Notes: generated by a model not told the origin, from the letters alone. DNA of 23,631 nucleotides from Phenylobacterium sp. (GCA_028291285.1 JAQGIJ010000236.1:1-23631); one strand, 5' to 3'; shown: positions 7,279 through 16,391, counted from the stretch's first letter. Program-made: numbers and translations.

Positions 7279-8667
7279 ATGACCGAAACCGCCACCGCAG
7301 ACCTGCTGATCGTCAACGGCGACATCGTCACCATGGACAAGGACCGCCGCATCCTGAACGGGGGAGCGATCGCCATCGCCGGCGAGCGCATCCTCGAGGT
7401 CGGTTCCACCACCGCGCTGAAGGCCAAGTTCCCCCAGGCGAGGATCGTCGACGCCAACGGCGGGGTGATCCACCCTGGCATGGTCAACGGCCACCAGCAC
7501 CTGACCGGCGGCGTGCTGATCAAGAGCTGCGTGCCGGACGACTGGCCTTCGGTCCGCTCCATCCCCAACAACATCCCCATTCACCAGGCCCAGACCGGCG
7601 ACACCGAGGAGCTGAGCGCGACGCTGAGCGCCGTCGGCAGCGCGCTCAACGGGGTGACCATGGTGATCGAGGCGGGGTCGGTGAACTTCCCCGCGCGCCT
7701 TGCCGATGGCGTGCGCAAGGTCGGCATCCGCGCCACCACCGGCATCTGGGGCACGACCCAACCCGGCCGCCCCCACTCCGGCCCCGCCGACGAGGTGCTG
7801 GCCCGGCAGGAGGCCGTGCTCCAGGAGTTCCCGCCCGGCGGCCTGGTGACCGGCTGGGTGACCCTGGTCGGCCACAGCATGGTCAATGACGAGCTGATGG
7901 CCGGCGGCGCGGACCTGGCGCGGAAATACGGGGTCGGCATGACCATGCACATGTCGCCGATCAAGGACGACCCGGACAGCTACCTGGCCCGGTTCAATCG
8001 CCGACCGATCGAACACCTGGACGACATCGGCGTGCTGGGCCGCCACCTGCTGATCGGTCACGGGGTCTGGCTGGACGAAGCCGAGGTCGAGCTGATGCTG
8101 GAGTCGGAGAGCGCCATCGCCTACTGCCCCTGGGCCTATTTCCGCCTGGGACAGGGAACCTCGGTGATGGGCAAGCACGCCGAGATCTTCCTGCGCGGCG
8201 GCCGCATCGCGCTGGGCTGCGACGCGGTCAACGCCGGCGACCAGGTCGACATCCTGCGCCAGGCGACCCTGGCGGCGGGCCTGGCCAAGGACAAGAAGGT
8301 GGACCCCAGCTGGTTCGGCGCCCACGAGGTCTTGGAGATGGCCACCATCCGCGGCGCGGAGGCGATCGGCATGGACCACCTGATAGGCTCGATCGAGGCG
8401 GGCAAGATGGCCGACATCGTCATCCACGACTCCGACAACGCCAACTGGATCCCGAAGGGCGATCCGATCATCCAGCTGGTCTGGGGCACGGACGGCCGCT
8501 CGGTGCGCGACGTCTTCGTGGGGGGCAAGGATATTGTCCGGGGAGGCCGCTGCGTGACGGTCGACCTGCTCGAGCTCAAGCTGACGGCCGCCGAAGCGGC
8601 CGCCGCCCTGTTCGCCAAGACGGGCATCGTCTATCCCAACCGGTGGCCTCATATCGCCGCCGTCTGA
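7279..8667 (+). CDS. Amidohydrolase-superfamily protein (ATZ/TRZ-like)
   Basis: A 462-residue metal-dependent hydrolase of the amidohydrolase superfamily, closest in layout to the chlorohydrolase/deaminase (AtzA/TrzN, SsnA, guanine deaminase) group. Visible metal-site residues are HxH at H72/H74 (HPGMVNGHQHLTGG), H224 (MTMHMSP), H261 (LLIGHGVWLDE) and D315 (ALGCDAVNAGDQ). The small beta-sandwich is built from both ends (LLIVNGDIVTMD at the N-terminus; GSIEAGKMADIVIHD and VRDVFVGGKDIVRGG at the C-terminus). The Glu often found three residues after the third His in this group is Pro227, so the standard deaminase chemistry is not assured. ATG 7279 is preferred: GAGGAAG (7264-7270) is eight bases away, but only two from the alternative ATG at 7273. 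It is probably co-transcribed with the VOC gene. Confidence 0.88.
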   Translation: MTETATADLLIVNGDIVTMDKDRRILNGGAIAIAGERILEVGSTTALKAKFPQARIVDANGGVIHPGMVNGHQHLTGGVLIKSCVPDDWPSVRSIPNNIPIHQAQTGDTEELSATLSAVGSALNGVTMVIEAGSVNFPARLADGVRKVGIRATTGIWGTTQPGRPHSGPADEVLARQEAVLQEFPPGGLVTGWVTLVGHSMVNDELMAGGADLARKYGVGMTMHMSPIKDDPDSYLARFNRRPIEHLDDIGVLGRHLLIGHGVWLDEAEVELMLESESAIAYCPWAYFRLGQGTSVMGKHAEIFLRGGRIALGCDAVNAGDQVDILRQATLAAGLAKDKKVDPSWFGAHEVLEMATIRGAEAIGMDHLIGSIEAGKMADIVIHDSDNANWIPKGDPIIQLVWGTDGRSVRDVFVGGKDIVRGGRCVTVDLLELKLTAAEAAAALFAKTGIVYPNRWPHIAAV

Positions 8668-8867
8668 GGATCTGGCGGCCCTCCAGGCGCGTCCAGGCCC
8701 AGCGTGCGGCGCCACATCGAAGGCCCGCTTGCTGGCGAGTCCCGGACCGGTCGCGACAGAAGCACGCAGGCGCACATGCGTGCTGTGCAATTTATGCGTG
8801 TCCCCGGGCCGCTAGTGGGGCCTCGGCCAATTTCAAGTCTGTTCGCCGGGCGCGGAACCGACTAGCA

Positions 8868-8894
8868 GGGCTTTAAGCCCGGCGTGGTTCGCCG
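8868..8894. promoter_or_regulatory. Adjacent dyads upstream of the RND operon
   Basis: GGGCTT-T-AAGCCC (8868-8880) is a perfect odd palindrome with 6-bp arms, and CGGCG-TGGTT-CGCCG (8880-8894) abuts it. They sit 48-74 bases before the GTG of the adaptor gene, where a repressor or a leader hairpin could act. Farther upstream, ATGCGTG repeats directly at 8776-8782 and 8794-8800. No clear -35/-10 pair was found, and no regulator gene is adjacent to the pump. Confidence 0.35.
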
Positions 8895-8941
8895 CACCAG
8901 AACCGGGTGCATCCTCAACTTGGCATTTTGTTCGAGGTCTC

Positions 8942-10129
8942 GTGCGCTCGAAGCCCCTCACGCTGGTCGCTGTCTGTCTGCTCGCTTGCCTCGCGGCCGG
9001 CCTCTCGGGGTGTGGGCGCAAGCCGGCGGCGGCCCCGCCCCCGCCGGACGTCGGCGTGGTTGTGGTGCAATCCCAGCCGGTGACGCTCGAGACCGAGCTG
9101 CCGGGCCGCACCAGCCCGGTGACGACCTCCGACGTCCGCCCGCAAGTGAACGGGATCATTCTCAAGCGGCTGTTCCAGGAAGGCGCGACCGTCCGCGCCG
9201 GCCAGGTGCTCTATGAGATCGATCCGCGGACCTACCAGGCGGCGGTCGACCAGGCCCGCGGCCAACTGGCCAACGCCGAGGCCAATGCGACCACCACCCG
9301 CCTGAAGGCCGCGCGCTACGGCGAGCTGATCAAGATCAACGCCATCAGCCGACAGGACTACGACGACGCCAGCGCCGCGGCCCAGCAGGCGCAAGCCAAT
9401 GTGACGCAGATGCGCGCGGCGCTGCGCGCGGCGCAGATCAACCTCGACTACACCCGTGTCACCGCTCCGATCGCCGGGCGCATCGGCCGGTCGAACTTCA
9501 CGCCGGGCGCCCTGGTGACGGGGAGCCAGACCGGTGCGCTGACCACCATCCAGCAGCTCGACCCGATCTACGTCGACCTCAGCCAGTCGAGCGCCGCCCT
9601 GCTCCGCCTCGAGCGCGGTCTCGCCCACGGCCAGCTGCGCAATCCGGGCGCCGCCCAGGCGCCGGTGCGGCTGGTGCTGGAGGACGGCTCGGCCTACCCG
9701 CTGGAGGGACGGCTGCAGTTCACCGACGTCACCGTCGACCAGACCTCCGGGACGGTGAACCTGCGCGCCGTCTTCCCCAACCCCAACCGCGTCCTGCTGC
9801 CCGGCATGTATGTGCGGGCGCACATCGCCGAAGGCGTCGCTCCCGACGGCATCCTCGTTCCGCAGCAGGCGGTCACCCACGATCCGAAGGGCGGCGGCAC
9901 GGCCTTCGTGGTCGACGCCCAGGGCAAGACGCAGCTGCGCAACCTGACCCTCGTCCGCGCTGTGGGCGACAGCTGGCTGGTCGCCGCGGGCCTGACGCCG
10001 GGCGACCGGCTGATCGTCGACGGGCTGCAGCGCGTCCAGCCCGGCGCGCCGGTGCATGCGGTGCCCTACAAGGCGCCGGCGGCGCGCGCGGGCGGCGCGC
10101 CGGCCGCCGCCGGCGGCTACGGAAGCTAG
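8942..10129 (+). CDS. RND efflux periplasmic adaptor (membrane fusion) lipoprotein, AcrA/MexA type
   Basis: A 395-residue adaptor joining an inner-membrane RND pump to an outer-membrane channel. A lipoprotein signal (LVAVCLLACLAAGLSGC, acylated C24) anchors it in the inner membrane. Then come the barrel-sandwich half-motif (VTTSDVRPQVNGIILKRLFQEGATVRAGQVLYEID), an alpha-helical hairpin (about 100-165, Ala/Gln-rich), the second lipoyl half (INLDYTRVTAPIAGRIGRS), a beta-barrel (PVRLVLEDGSAYPLEGRLQFTD in outline) and the membrane-proximal domain with LLPGMYVRAHI. The C-terminus is a Gly/Ala-rich tail. The start is GTG 8942, with GAGG four bases upstream and the signal peptide immediately after. 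The pump gene starts nine bases after this stop, so the two form an operon. The substrate range cannot be deduced. Confidence 0.93.
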   Translation: MRSKPLTLVAVCLLACLAAGLSGCGRKPAAAPPPPDVGVVVVQSQPVTLETELPGRTSPVTTSDVRPQVNGIILKRLFQEGATVRAGQVLYEIDPRTYQAAVDQARGQLANAEANATTTRLKAARYGELIKINAISRQDYDDASAAAQQAQANVTQMRAALRAAQINLDYTRVTAPIAGRIGRSNFTPGALVTGSQTGALTTIQQLDPIYVDLSQSSAALLRLERGLAHGQLRNPGAAQAPVRLVLEDGSAYPLEGRLQFTDVTVDQTSGTVNLRAVFPNPNRVLLPGMYVRAHIAEGVAPDGILVPQQAVTHDPKGGGTAFVVDAQGKTQLRNLTLVRAVGDSWLVAAGLTPGDRLIVDGLQRVQPGAPVHAVPYKAPAARAGGAPAAAGGYGS

Positions 10130-10138
10130 GGCCGCGCC

Positions 10139-13100
10139 ATGTCACGCTTCTTCATCGAGCGGCCGATCTTCGCCTGGGTGATCGCGATCGTGATCATGCT
10201 GGCCGGCGCGCTGGCGATCCGCGTCCTGCCGATCGCGCAGTATCCCGACATCGCCCCGCCCGGGGTGATCATCTCGGCCACCTATCCCGGCGCCTCGCCG
10301 CAGACGGTGGAGAACACCGTCACCCAGGTCATCGAGCAGCAGCTGAACGGCCTGGACGGGATGGAGTACTTCGCCTCCACCAGCGACTCCACCGGCTCGG
10401 TCACGATCACCGTCACCTTCCGCAGCGGCGTCAATCCCGACACCGCCCAGGTGCAGGTGCAAAACAAGCTGCAGCTCGCCCTGCCCCGCCTGCCGCAGGA
10501 GGTGCAGCAGGCCGGCGTCGTGGTGCAGAAAGCCCAGACCGGCTTCCTGATGGTGATCGCGCTCTATGACGAGTCCCGTCGGCTCACCGCCGGCGACCTC
10601 GGCGACTATATCGTCTCCAACCTGCAGGACCCGCTGAGCCGGCTGTCCGGCGTTGGCAACGTCCAGCTGTTCGGCGGCCAGTACGCCATGCGGATCTGGC
10701 TCGATCCGCTGCAGCTCAACAACTACAAGCTCACCGCCGCCGACGTGAAGACGGCGATCCTCGGCCAGAACGCGCAGGTCGCCGCCGGCCAGCTCGGCGC
10801 CGAGCCCTATGTCCACGGCCAGCAGCTGAACGCCACGGTCAACGCCCAGTCGCGCCTGCAGACGCCCGAGCAGTTCCGCAACATCATCCTTCGCACCTCG
10901 CCAACCGGCGCGCTGGTGCGCCTTAGCGACGTCGCCAAGGTCGAGCTCGGCAACGAGAACTACAACTTCGACGGGCGTTTCAACCGCTATCCGGCCGGCG
11001 GCCTGGCGATTCAGCTCGCGCCGGGCGCCAATGCGCTGGACGTCGCCCGCGAGGTCAAGGCGAAGCTGACCGACCTCTCGCGCAACCTGCCCCCGGGGGT
11101 GAAGCTCGCCTACCCGTATGACACCACGCCGTTCGTGCGCCTGTCGATCGAGGACGTGGCCAAGACCCTGATCGAGGCGATCATACTGGTCGTCATCGTC
11201 ATGTTCGTCTTCCTTCAGAGCTGGCGCGCGACGCTGATCCCGGCGATCGCCGTGCCGGTCGTGCTGCTGGGGACGTTCGGCGTCCTGGCCATCGCCGGCT
11301 ACACCATCAACACCCTGACCATGTTCGGCATGGTGCTGGCGATCGGCCTGCTCGTCGACGACGCCATCGTCGTGGTCGAGAACGTCGAGCGGGTAATGGC
11401 CGAGGAGAAGCTCTCGCCCAAGGAGGCGACGGCCAAGTCGATGCAGGAGATCACCGGGGCGCTGATCGGCATCGCCCTGGTGCTGACCGCGGTCTTCCTG
11501 CCGATGGCCTTCTTCGGCGGCTCGACCGGCGTCATCTACCGGCAGTTCTCGATCACGATCGTCTCGGCCATGGTGCTGTCGGTGCTGGTGGCGCTGGTCC
11601 TGACGCCGGCGCTCTGCGCCACGCTGCTGAAGGCCCCGGACCGCGAGCCGCACGCCCAGCACGGCTTCTTCGGCTGGTTCAACCGCACCTTCACCGCGGC
11701 CACCGCCAAGTACCAGGAAGGCGTCCGCCGTGCGGTGCGCCGGCCGCGGTTCGCGTTCGGCGGCTACGCGATCATCGTCCTCGTCATGGGGCTTCTGTTC
11801 ATCAGCCTGCCGACCGGCTTCGTGCCGGAGGAGGACCAGGGGGTGGTGATCAGCATGGCCCAGCTGCCGGCCGGGGCGATCTCCTCGCGCACCCGGGGGG
11901 TCATGGAGCAGATCGAGGATCACTTCCTCGACCACGAGCCGGCGACAAAGTCGATCTTCAGCGTGATCGGCTTCAGCTTCGCCGGTGCGGGCCAGAACAC
12001 CGGCATCGCCTTCACCAGCCTGAAGGATTGGAAGCAGCGCACGGGGGCGAAGAACCACGCCCCGGCCATCGTCGGCCGCGCCATGGCCTCGTTCGCCCGT
12101 ATCCGCGACGCCATGGCCTTCGCCCTCGTGCCGCCTTCGGTGCAGGGGCTGGGCCAGTCCAACGGCTTCGATTTCGAGCTCGTCGACCGCGCGGGCCTCG
12201 GCCACGGCAAGCTGCTGCAGGCGCGCAACCAGCTGCTGGGCATGGCCGCCAAGAACCCGCTGCTGGCCCAGGTGCGCCCCAATGGCCAGGAGGACACGCC
12301 GCAGCTGCAGATCGACGTCGACCAGGAGAAGGCCGGCGCGCTCAGCCTGTCGCAGGCCGACATCAACTCCACGCTCACCGCCGCCTGGGGCGGGAGCTAC
12401 GTCAACGACTTCATCGACCGCGGTCGGGTGAAGCGCGTCTACATCCAGGGCATGCCCGAGTACCGCAGCGCGCCCGAGGACCTCGACCGCTGGTACGCCC
12501 GCAACAGCCTGGGCCAGATGATCCCGTTCTCGGCCTTCGCGACCTCCCGCTGGGAATACGGCCCCTCGCGGCTCGAGCGCTACAACGGCCAGGCCGCCTT
12601 CCAGATTCAGGGCCAGGCCGCGCCGGGCAAGAGCTCGGGCGCGGCCATGGCCGAGATGGAGAAGCTCGCGGCCAAGCTGCCGGCCGGGGTCGGCTACGAG
12701 TGGACCGGCCTCTCCTACCAGGAGCGCCTCTCCGGCTCCCAGGCGCCGGCGCTCTATGCGCTATCGATGCTGGTCGTGTTCCTGTGCCTGGCGGCGCTCT
12801 ACGAGAGCTGGTCGGTGCCGCTGTCGGTAATGCTGGTGGTGCCGCTGGGCGTGGTGGGCGCGGTGCTGGCCGCCCACCTCCGCGGCCTCGCCAACGACGT
12901 CTACTTCCAGGTGGGCCTGCTGACGACCATCGGGCTTTCGGCCAAGAATGCCATCCTGATCGTCGAATTCGCCGAGGGCGCGGAGCGGCGCGGCGCAGGG
13001 CCGATCGAGGCCGCGCTGGAGGGCGCGCGCCTGAGGCTCAGGCCGATCCTGATGACTTCGCTGGCCTTCGTCGCCGGGGTCGCGCCGCTGGCGATCGCCA

Positions 13101-13291
13101 GCGGCGCCGGCGCGGGCAGCCAGAACGACATCGGCACCGGGGTGCTAGGCGGCATGATCTCGGCGACGGTCCTGGCCATCTTCCTGGTGCCGGTCTTCTT
13201 CGTCGTGGTCCGCAGCCTGTTCCGCCGGCGCGCGGGGCGTGAGACCGGCGCCCCCCTGCCCGGCCCTGACCCGTCTCGCGAGGGCGTCTGA
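10139..13291 (+). CDS. RND multidrug efflux pump, inner-membrane permease (HAE1 family, AcrB/MexB-like)
   Basis: A 1050-residue proton-driven pump, essentially the length of AcrB. The N-terminus [21 protein letters not shown] is the family's first helix. Proton-relay residues are present: D407-D408 in [13 protein letters not shown] (the same numbers as in AcrB) and K936 in [11 protein letters not shown]. The two large periplasmic loops and twelve membrane segments are intact, including [20 protein letters not shown] and [16 protein letters not shown]. It works as a trimer with the adaptor encoded just upstream and the NodT-type channel downstream, whose ATG begins two bases after this stop codon, indicating translational coupling. 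Hydrophobic and amphiphilic drugs, bile-like compounds or plant phenolics are typical HAE1 substrates; no specific one can be inferred. Confidence 0.97.
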   Translation: MSRFFIERPIFAWVIAIVIMLAGALAIRVLPIAQYPDIAPPGVIISATYPGASPQTVENTVTQVIEQQLNGLDGMEYFASTSDSTGSVTITVTFRSGVNPDTAQVQVQNKLQLALPRLPQEVQQAGVVVQKAQTGFLMVIALYDESRRLTAGDLGDYIVSNLQDPLSRLSGVGNVQLFGGQYAMRIWLDPLQLNNYKLTAADVKTAILGQNAQVAAGQLGAEPYVHGQQLNATVNAQSRLQTPEQFRNIILRTSPTGALVRLSDVAKVELGNENYNFDGRFNRYPAGGLAIQLAPGANALDVAREVKAKLTDLSRNLPPGVKLAYPYDTTPFVRLSIEDVAKTLIEAIILVVIVMFVFLQSWRATLIPAIAVPVVLLGTFGVLAIAGYTINTLTMFGMVLAIGLLVDDAIVVVENVERVMAEEKLSPKEATAKSMQEITGALIGIALVLTAVFLPMAFFGGSTGVIYRQFSITIVSAMVLSVLVALVLTPALCATLLKAPDREPHAQHGFFGWFNRTFTAATAKYQEGVRRAVRRPRFAFGGYAIIVLVMGLLFISLPTGFVPEEDQGVVISMAQLPAGAISSRTRGVMEQIEDHFLDHEPATKSIFSVIGFSFAGAGQNTGIAFTSLKDWKQRTGAKNHAPAIVGRAMASFARIRDAMAFALVPPSVQGLGQSNGFDFELVDRAGLGHGKLLQARNQLLGMAAKNPLLAQVRPNGQEDTPQLQIDVDQEKAGALSLSQADINSTLTAAWGGSYVNDFIDRGRVKRVYIQGMPEYRSAPEDLDRWYARNSLGQMIPFSAFATSRWEYGPSRLERYNGQAAFQIQGQAAPGKSSGAAMAEMEKLAAKLPAGVGYEWTGLSYQERLSGSQAPALYALSMLVVFLCLAALYESWSVPLSVMLVVPLGVVGAVLAAHLRGLANDVYFQVGLLTTIGLSAKNAILIVEFAEGAERRGAGPIEAALEGARLRLRPILMTSLAFVAGVAPLAIASGAGAGSQNDIGTGVLGGMISATVLAIFLVPVFFVVVRSLFRRRAGRETGAPLPGPDPSREGV

Positions 13292-13292
13292 G

Positions 13293-14699
13293 ATGCCGAG
13301 GCGATCCCTGGCCGCCGCCGCCGCCGGCGCGCTCTCGCTCACCGCCTGCACGCTGGCCCCGGCCTATCAGCGGCCGGCCCCGCCGGTCCCGGCCGCCTGG
13401 CCGCAGGGCCCGAGCTACGCCGCGCCCACGACCGGTCCGCAAGCCGCATCGATCGGCTGGAAGAGCTTCTTCTTCGATCCCAAGCTGCAGGCGATCGTCG
13501 GCGAGATGCTGGCGCAGAACCGCGACCTGCGCGTCGCCGTCGCCGACATCGAGGCGGCGCGGGCGAGCTACCACATCCAGCGCGCCGACCTCGTCCCCAC
13601 CGTGACGGCGGACGCCTCGGGGACCGAACAGCGCCTGCTCCCGTCCCAGACCGGCCTGTCGCAGCCATTGACCGAACGGGCCTACGCCGCCTCGATCGGC
13701 TTCAGCGCCTATGAGCTCGACCTCTTCGGCCGCATCCGCAGCCTCGCCCACGCGGCGCAGGAACAGTACTTCGCCACCGAGGAAGTGCGCCGGGCGGTGC
13801 AGACCAGCCTGATCGCCGAAGCCGCGGCCGACTATTACAGCCTGGCCGCCGACCTCGACCTGCTGCGCGTGGCGCAGGACACCTACGCCTCGCAAAAGGC
13901 GTCGCTGGACATCGTCCGCGCGCGCTTCGAGCACGGCCAAGCCTCGATGCTCGAGGTGCGCCAGGCCGAGACCACCGTCGAGCAGGCGCGCGGCGACATC
14001 GCCCAGTTCACCACCTTGGCCGCCCAGGACCGCAATGCGCTCGAGCTGGTGGTCGGCGCGCCGGTCGCCGATTCGCTGCTGCCCGGGGGGCTGCCGAACG
14101 CGCGGCCGGTGATGACCGACCTGCCGGGGGGCCTGAGTTCCGAGGTCCTGCTGCAGCGGCCGGACGTGCTGCAGAGCGAGCACCAGCTGAAGGCGGCCAA
14201 CGCCGACATCGGGGCCGCCCGCGCGGCCTTCTTCCCGACGATCTCGCTCGCGGCCGCCGCCGGTCAGGCGAGCCCGGCGCTCTCGGCCCTGTTCTCCGGC
14301 GCTTCGCGCACCTGGAGCTACGGCCCCGCGGCGAGCCTGCCGATCTTCGCCGGCGGCCGGAATCTCGCCAACCTGCGGGGCGCCCGCGCCCAGCGCGACG
14401 TCGCTCAGGCGCAGTACGAGAAGGCGATCCAGACCGCATTCCGCGACGTCGCCGACGCGCTCGCGCGGCGCGGCACCATCGCGGAGCAGGTGGCCGCCCA
14501 TGAAGCGCTTCAGAGCTCGGCCGCCGATGCGCTCAGGCTGGACACCGCGCGCTATCGGGTCGGGTCCGAGCCTTACCTGAACGTGCTGATCGCTCAGCGG
14601 ACGCTCTACTCCGCCCAGCAGACGCTGATTTCCACCCGGCTGGTGGAGATCACCAACGCGGTGAGCCTCTATCGCGCCCTCGGCGGCGGGGTCATGTAA
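13293..14699 (+). CDS. RND outer-membrane channel lipoprotein, NodT/OprM family
   Basis: A 468-residue outer-membrane efflux protein. A lipoprotein signal ends in SLTAC (C19), followed by the family-typical LAPAYQRPAPPVPAAW. Two repeated OEP domains follow, each with long helices: the first around EMLAQNRDLRVAVADIEAARA, the second around LLQRPDVLQSEHQLKAANADIGAARAAFFP in outline; the latter is the usual R-P-D-v-x-x-A-E-x-x-L signature in variant form. The ATG at 13293 is chosen for the signal peptide and GAGG about nine bases upstream, inside the 3' end of the pump gene. An earlier GTG at 13239 would overlap the pump by 53 bases and displace the signal. It completes the tripartite operon. A small membrane ORF follows 113 bp later. 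Confidence 0.93.
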   Translation: MPRRSLAAAAAGALSLTACTLAPAYQRPAPPVPAAWPQGPSYAAPTTGPQAASIGWKSFFFDPKLQAIVGEMLAQNRDLRVAVADIEAARASYHIQRADLVPTVTADASGTEQRLLPSQTGLSQPLTERAYAASIGFSAYELDLFGRIRSLAHAAQEQYFATEEVRRAVQTSLIAEAAADYYSLAADLDLLRVAQDTYASQKASLDIVRARFEHGQASMLEVRQAETTVEQARGDIAQFTTLAAQDRNALELVVGAPVADSLLPGGLPNARPVMTDLPGGLSSEVLLQRPDVLQSEHQLKAANADIGAARAAFFPTISLAAAAGQASPALSALFSGASRTWSYGPAASLPIFAGGRNLANLRGARAQRDVAQAQYEKAIQTAFRDVADALARRGTIAEQVAAHEALQSSAADALRLDTARYRVGSEPYLNVLIAQRTLYSAQQTLISTRLVEITNAVSLYRALGGGVM

Positions 14700-14738
14700 A
14701 GGCGGCAGAGCCCCGGCCGTCTGGTCTTGCGGAACCCT

Positions 14739-14767
14739 CTAGCGCGCGCGCCGCTAGTGTTGCACTA
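14739..14767 (+). promoter_or_regulatory. Overlapping, mutually exclusive hairpins between nodT-type gene and small ORF
   Basis: CTAGCG (14739-14744) pairs with CGCTAG (14752-14757) across a 7-nt loop. TAGTG (14755-14759) pairs with CACTA (14763-14767) across TTG. The two stems share the bases TAG at 14755-14757, so only one can form at a time. No U-tract follows either. This could be transcript-end structure, an attenuator or chance. Confidence 0.3.
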
Positions 14768-14812
14768 TCGCAGCAACAACAGCGTCAAAGGCGCGGTAGG
14801 AGGAAACAAGCC

Positions 14813-14920
14813 ATGGTCCCGGCGACCACCTTCACAGCCACCATCACCGCGATTCTCGTCCTGGCCATCGCCGTGGTGCACTCCGCCGTCTGGGGCGTCT
14901 GGGGCCTGTTCGGCGGCTGA
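14813..14920 (+). CDS. Small single-helix membrane protein (35 aa), hypothetical
   Basis: The ATG at 14813 is preceded by TAGGAGGA (14798-14804), one of the strongest Shine-Dalgarno sites in the window, at near-optimal spacing. The frame gives 35 residues, beginning MVPATTFTATITAILVLAIA and ending in WGLFGG before a TGA. Residues 8-30 form one hydrophobic helix with a single His and two Trp near its C-terminal end, and there are no charged residues. I do not recognise the family. It lies 113 bp downstream of the RND channel gene on the same strand. Small one-helix proteins such as AcrZ are known to bind and modulate RND pumps, so an accessory-subunit role is an attractive but untested guess; a stand-alone membrane-stress peptide or a toxin-like peptide are alternatives. 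Confidence that it is translated is moderate to good; function is unknown. Confidence 0.6.
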   Translation: MVPATTFTATITAILVLAIAVVHSAVWGVWGLFGG

Positions 14921-15040
14921 GCGCCGCCGCCCGGCCTCGCCTCTCCGCCCGACTTGGCCTCCCTCGCGCCCGCTTCCGCGAGCAGCCCCTCCTATGACAG
15001 GGTCGAAGCCGGCGATGAGCGGCTCGAGTGAGAGCAGACC

Positions 15041-16204
15041 TCAGTAAGACTTCGGCAGCCCCAACACGTTTTCGCCGATGTGCGAAAGGATCAGTTGTTC
15101 GGTCACCGGCGCGATCCGCGTGAGCAGCACTTCGCGTAGCAGGCGCTCCACATGGAACGCCTTCGCGTAACCCATGCCGCCGTGGGTCAGGACAGCGCTG
15201 AGGGCGGCCTCATAACCCGCACGCCCGCCAAGCAGTTTCGCGGCGTTGGCTTCCGGGCCGCAGTCCTTGCCTGCGTCGTAGAGCCAGGCGGCCTTCATCG
15301 CCATGAGCCATGCGGACTCCAGCTCTGTCCACCGCTCGGCCAGGGGATGCTGGATGGCCTGGTTCTGGCCTATGGGTCGCCCGAACACGACGCGCTCGCG
15401 GGCATATTGCGAGGCCCGCCTGAGGGCGTCGAAGCCGATCCCGACCGCCTCCGAGGCGATCAGGATGCGCTCGGGATTGAGGCTGTGCAGGAGGTAGCGG
15501 AAACCCTTGCCCTCCTCGCCCACGCGATCCGCCTCAGGCACGAACAGGCCGTCGATGAAGATTGCGTTGGAATCCACCGCCTTGCGTCCCATCTTCGGAA
15601 TCCGTTGGACCTCGATCCGGCTGCGATCGAGGTCGGTGTAGAACAGGCTGAGGCCGGCTGACGGCTTCTGTGGATCCTTCGGCGAGGTCCGGGTCAGGAG
15701 CATGATCTTCTCCGCCACCTGAGCCGTGGAGGTCCAGACCTTTCGCCCATGCACGACATAACCGCCGGGCGCTTTGTCGGCCCGGGTGGTGATGCTGGTG
15801 GTGTCCAGTCCGGCATCGGGCTCGGTCACCCCGAAAGCGGTCCGCTCCCGGCCCTGCACCAGCGGCGGCAACCAACGCGCCTTTTGCTCCGGGCTGCCGA
15901 AGAGCACGATCGGGTGCGGTCCGAACAGATTGATGTGGATGGTGGAAGCCGCGGCCATGGCGCCACCCGACTGCGCCACCGTGCGCATCATCAAGGCCGC
16001 CTCCGTGACGCCCAACCCCGCGCCGCCATAGGCCTGGGGCATGGTCACGCCCAGCCAGCCGCCATCGGCCATCGCCTGATGGAACGCGACAGGAAACGCG
16101 CCATCGTCGTCCCGCGCCAGCCAGTAGTCGTCACCGAAACCCGCGCAGACCTGGCTGACGCCGCGCTGGATCGCGAGTTGATCCTCGTTGAGTTCAAAAT
16201 CCAC
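15041..16204 (-). CDS. Acyl-CoA dehydrogenase family protein
   Basis: A 387-residue FAD-dependent acyl-CoA dehydrogenase that would oxidise acyl-CoA to trans-2-enoyl-CoA and pass electrons to ETF. The N-terminal helical domain (DFELNEDQLAIQRGVSQVC), the FAD/substrate strand motif FGVTEPDAGLDTTSITTRA (124-142) and the C-terminal helical domain (QYARERVVFGRPIGQNQAIQH; LTHGGMGYAKAFHVERLLRE) are all intact. The usual catalytic Glu of the C-terminal YEGT motif is missing (IAPVTEQ, P366), but E245 in LNPERILIA sits where isovaleryl- and long-chain acyl-CoA dehydrogenases carry theirs. The start is GTG 16204: GAGGATG lies just upstream, and the protein then begins directly at the family N-terminus; the longer frame from 16294 adds a non-homologous Arg-rich stretch. 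It stands alone, 187 bp from selD, and no pathway partner is adjacent. Confidence 0.9.
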   Translation of the reverse strand: MDFELNEDQLAIQRGVSQVCAGFGDDYWLARDDDGAFPVAFHQAMADGGWLGVTMPQAYGGAGLGVTEAALMMRTVAQSGGAMAAASTIHINLFGPHPIVLFGSPEQKARWLPPLVQGRERTAFGVTEPDAGLDTTSITTRADKAPGGYVVHGRKVWTSTAQVAEKIMLLTRTSPKDPQKPSAGLSLFYTDLDRSRIEVQRIPKMGRKAVDSNAIFIDGLFVPEADRVGEEGKGFRYLLHSLNPERILIASEAVGIGFDALRRASQYARERVVFGRPIGQNQAIQHPLAERWTELESAWLMAMKAAWLYDAGKDCGPEANAAKLLGGRAGYEAALSAVLTHGGMGYAKAFHVERLLREVLLTRIAPVTEQLILSHIGENVLGLPKSY

Positions 16205-16391
16205 GAGCCATCCTCGACCAATTCGACGCCGAAACGCCGCAGTGACGCTGCGCGGCGCGCGGAGGATGGTGCTCGCGCCAGGCTCCCTGCTCAACCTCCC
16301 GCGGCGCGAGAACGTCTACCCGGTCGAGGTCGGGGCGCGGAGCGCCTGCCGCTCTGCAAGGAAGGCCACGCGCAGGCAGCCGCCGGCTCGC

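Noticed and set aside
7195..8790. 531-aa minus-strand frame opposite the amidohydrolase
   Set aside because: It has no family resemblance; the amidohydrolase motifs on the plus strand account for this DNA.
10142..12205. 687-aa minus-strand frame opposite the RND pump
   Set aside because: It is rich in His, Asp and Arg with no domain, and mirrors the AcrB-like gene on the other strand.
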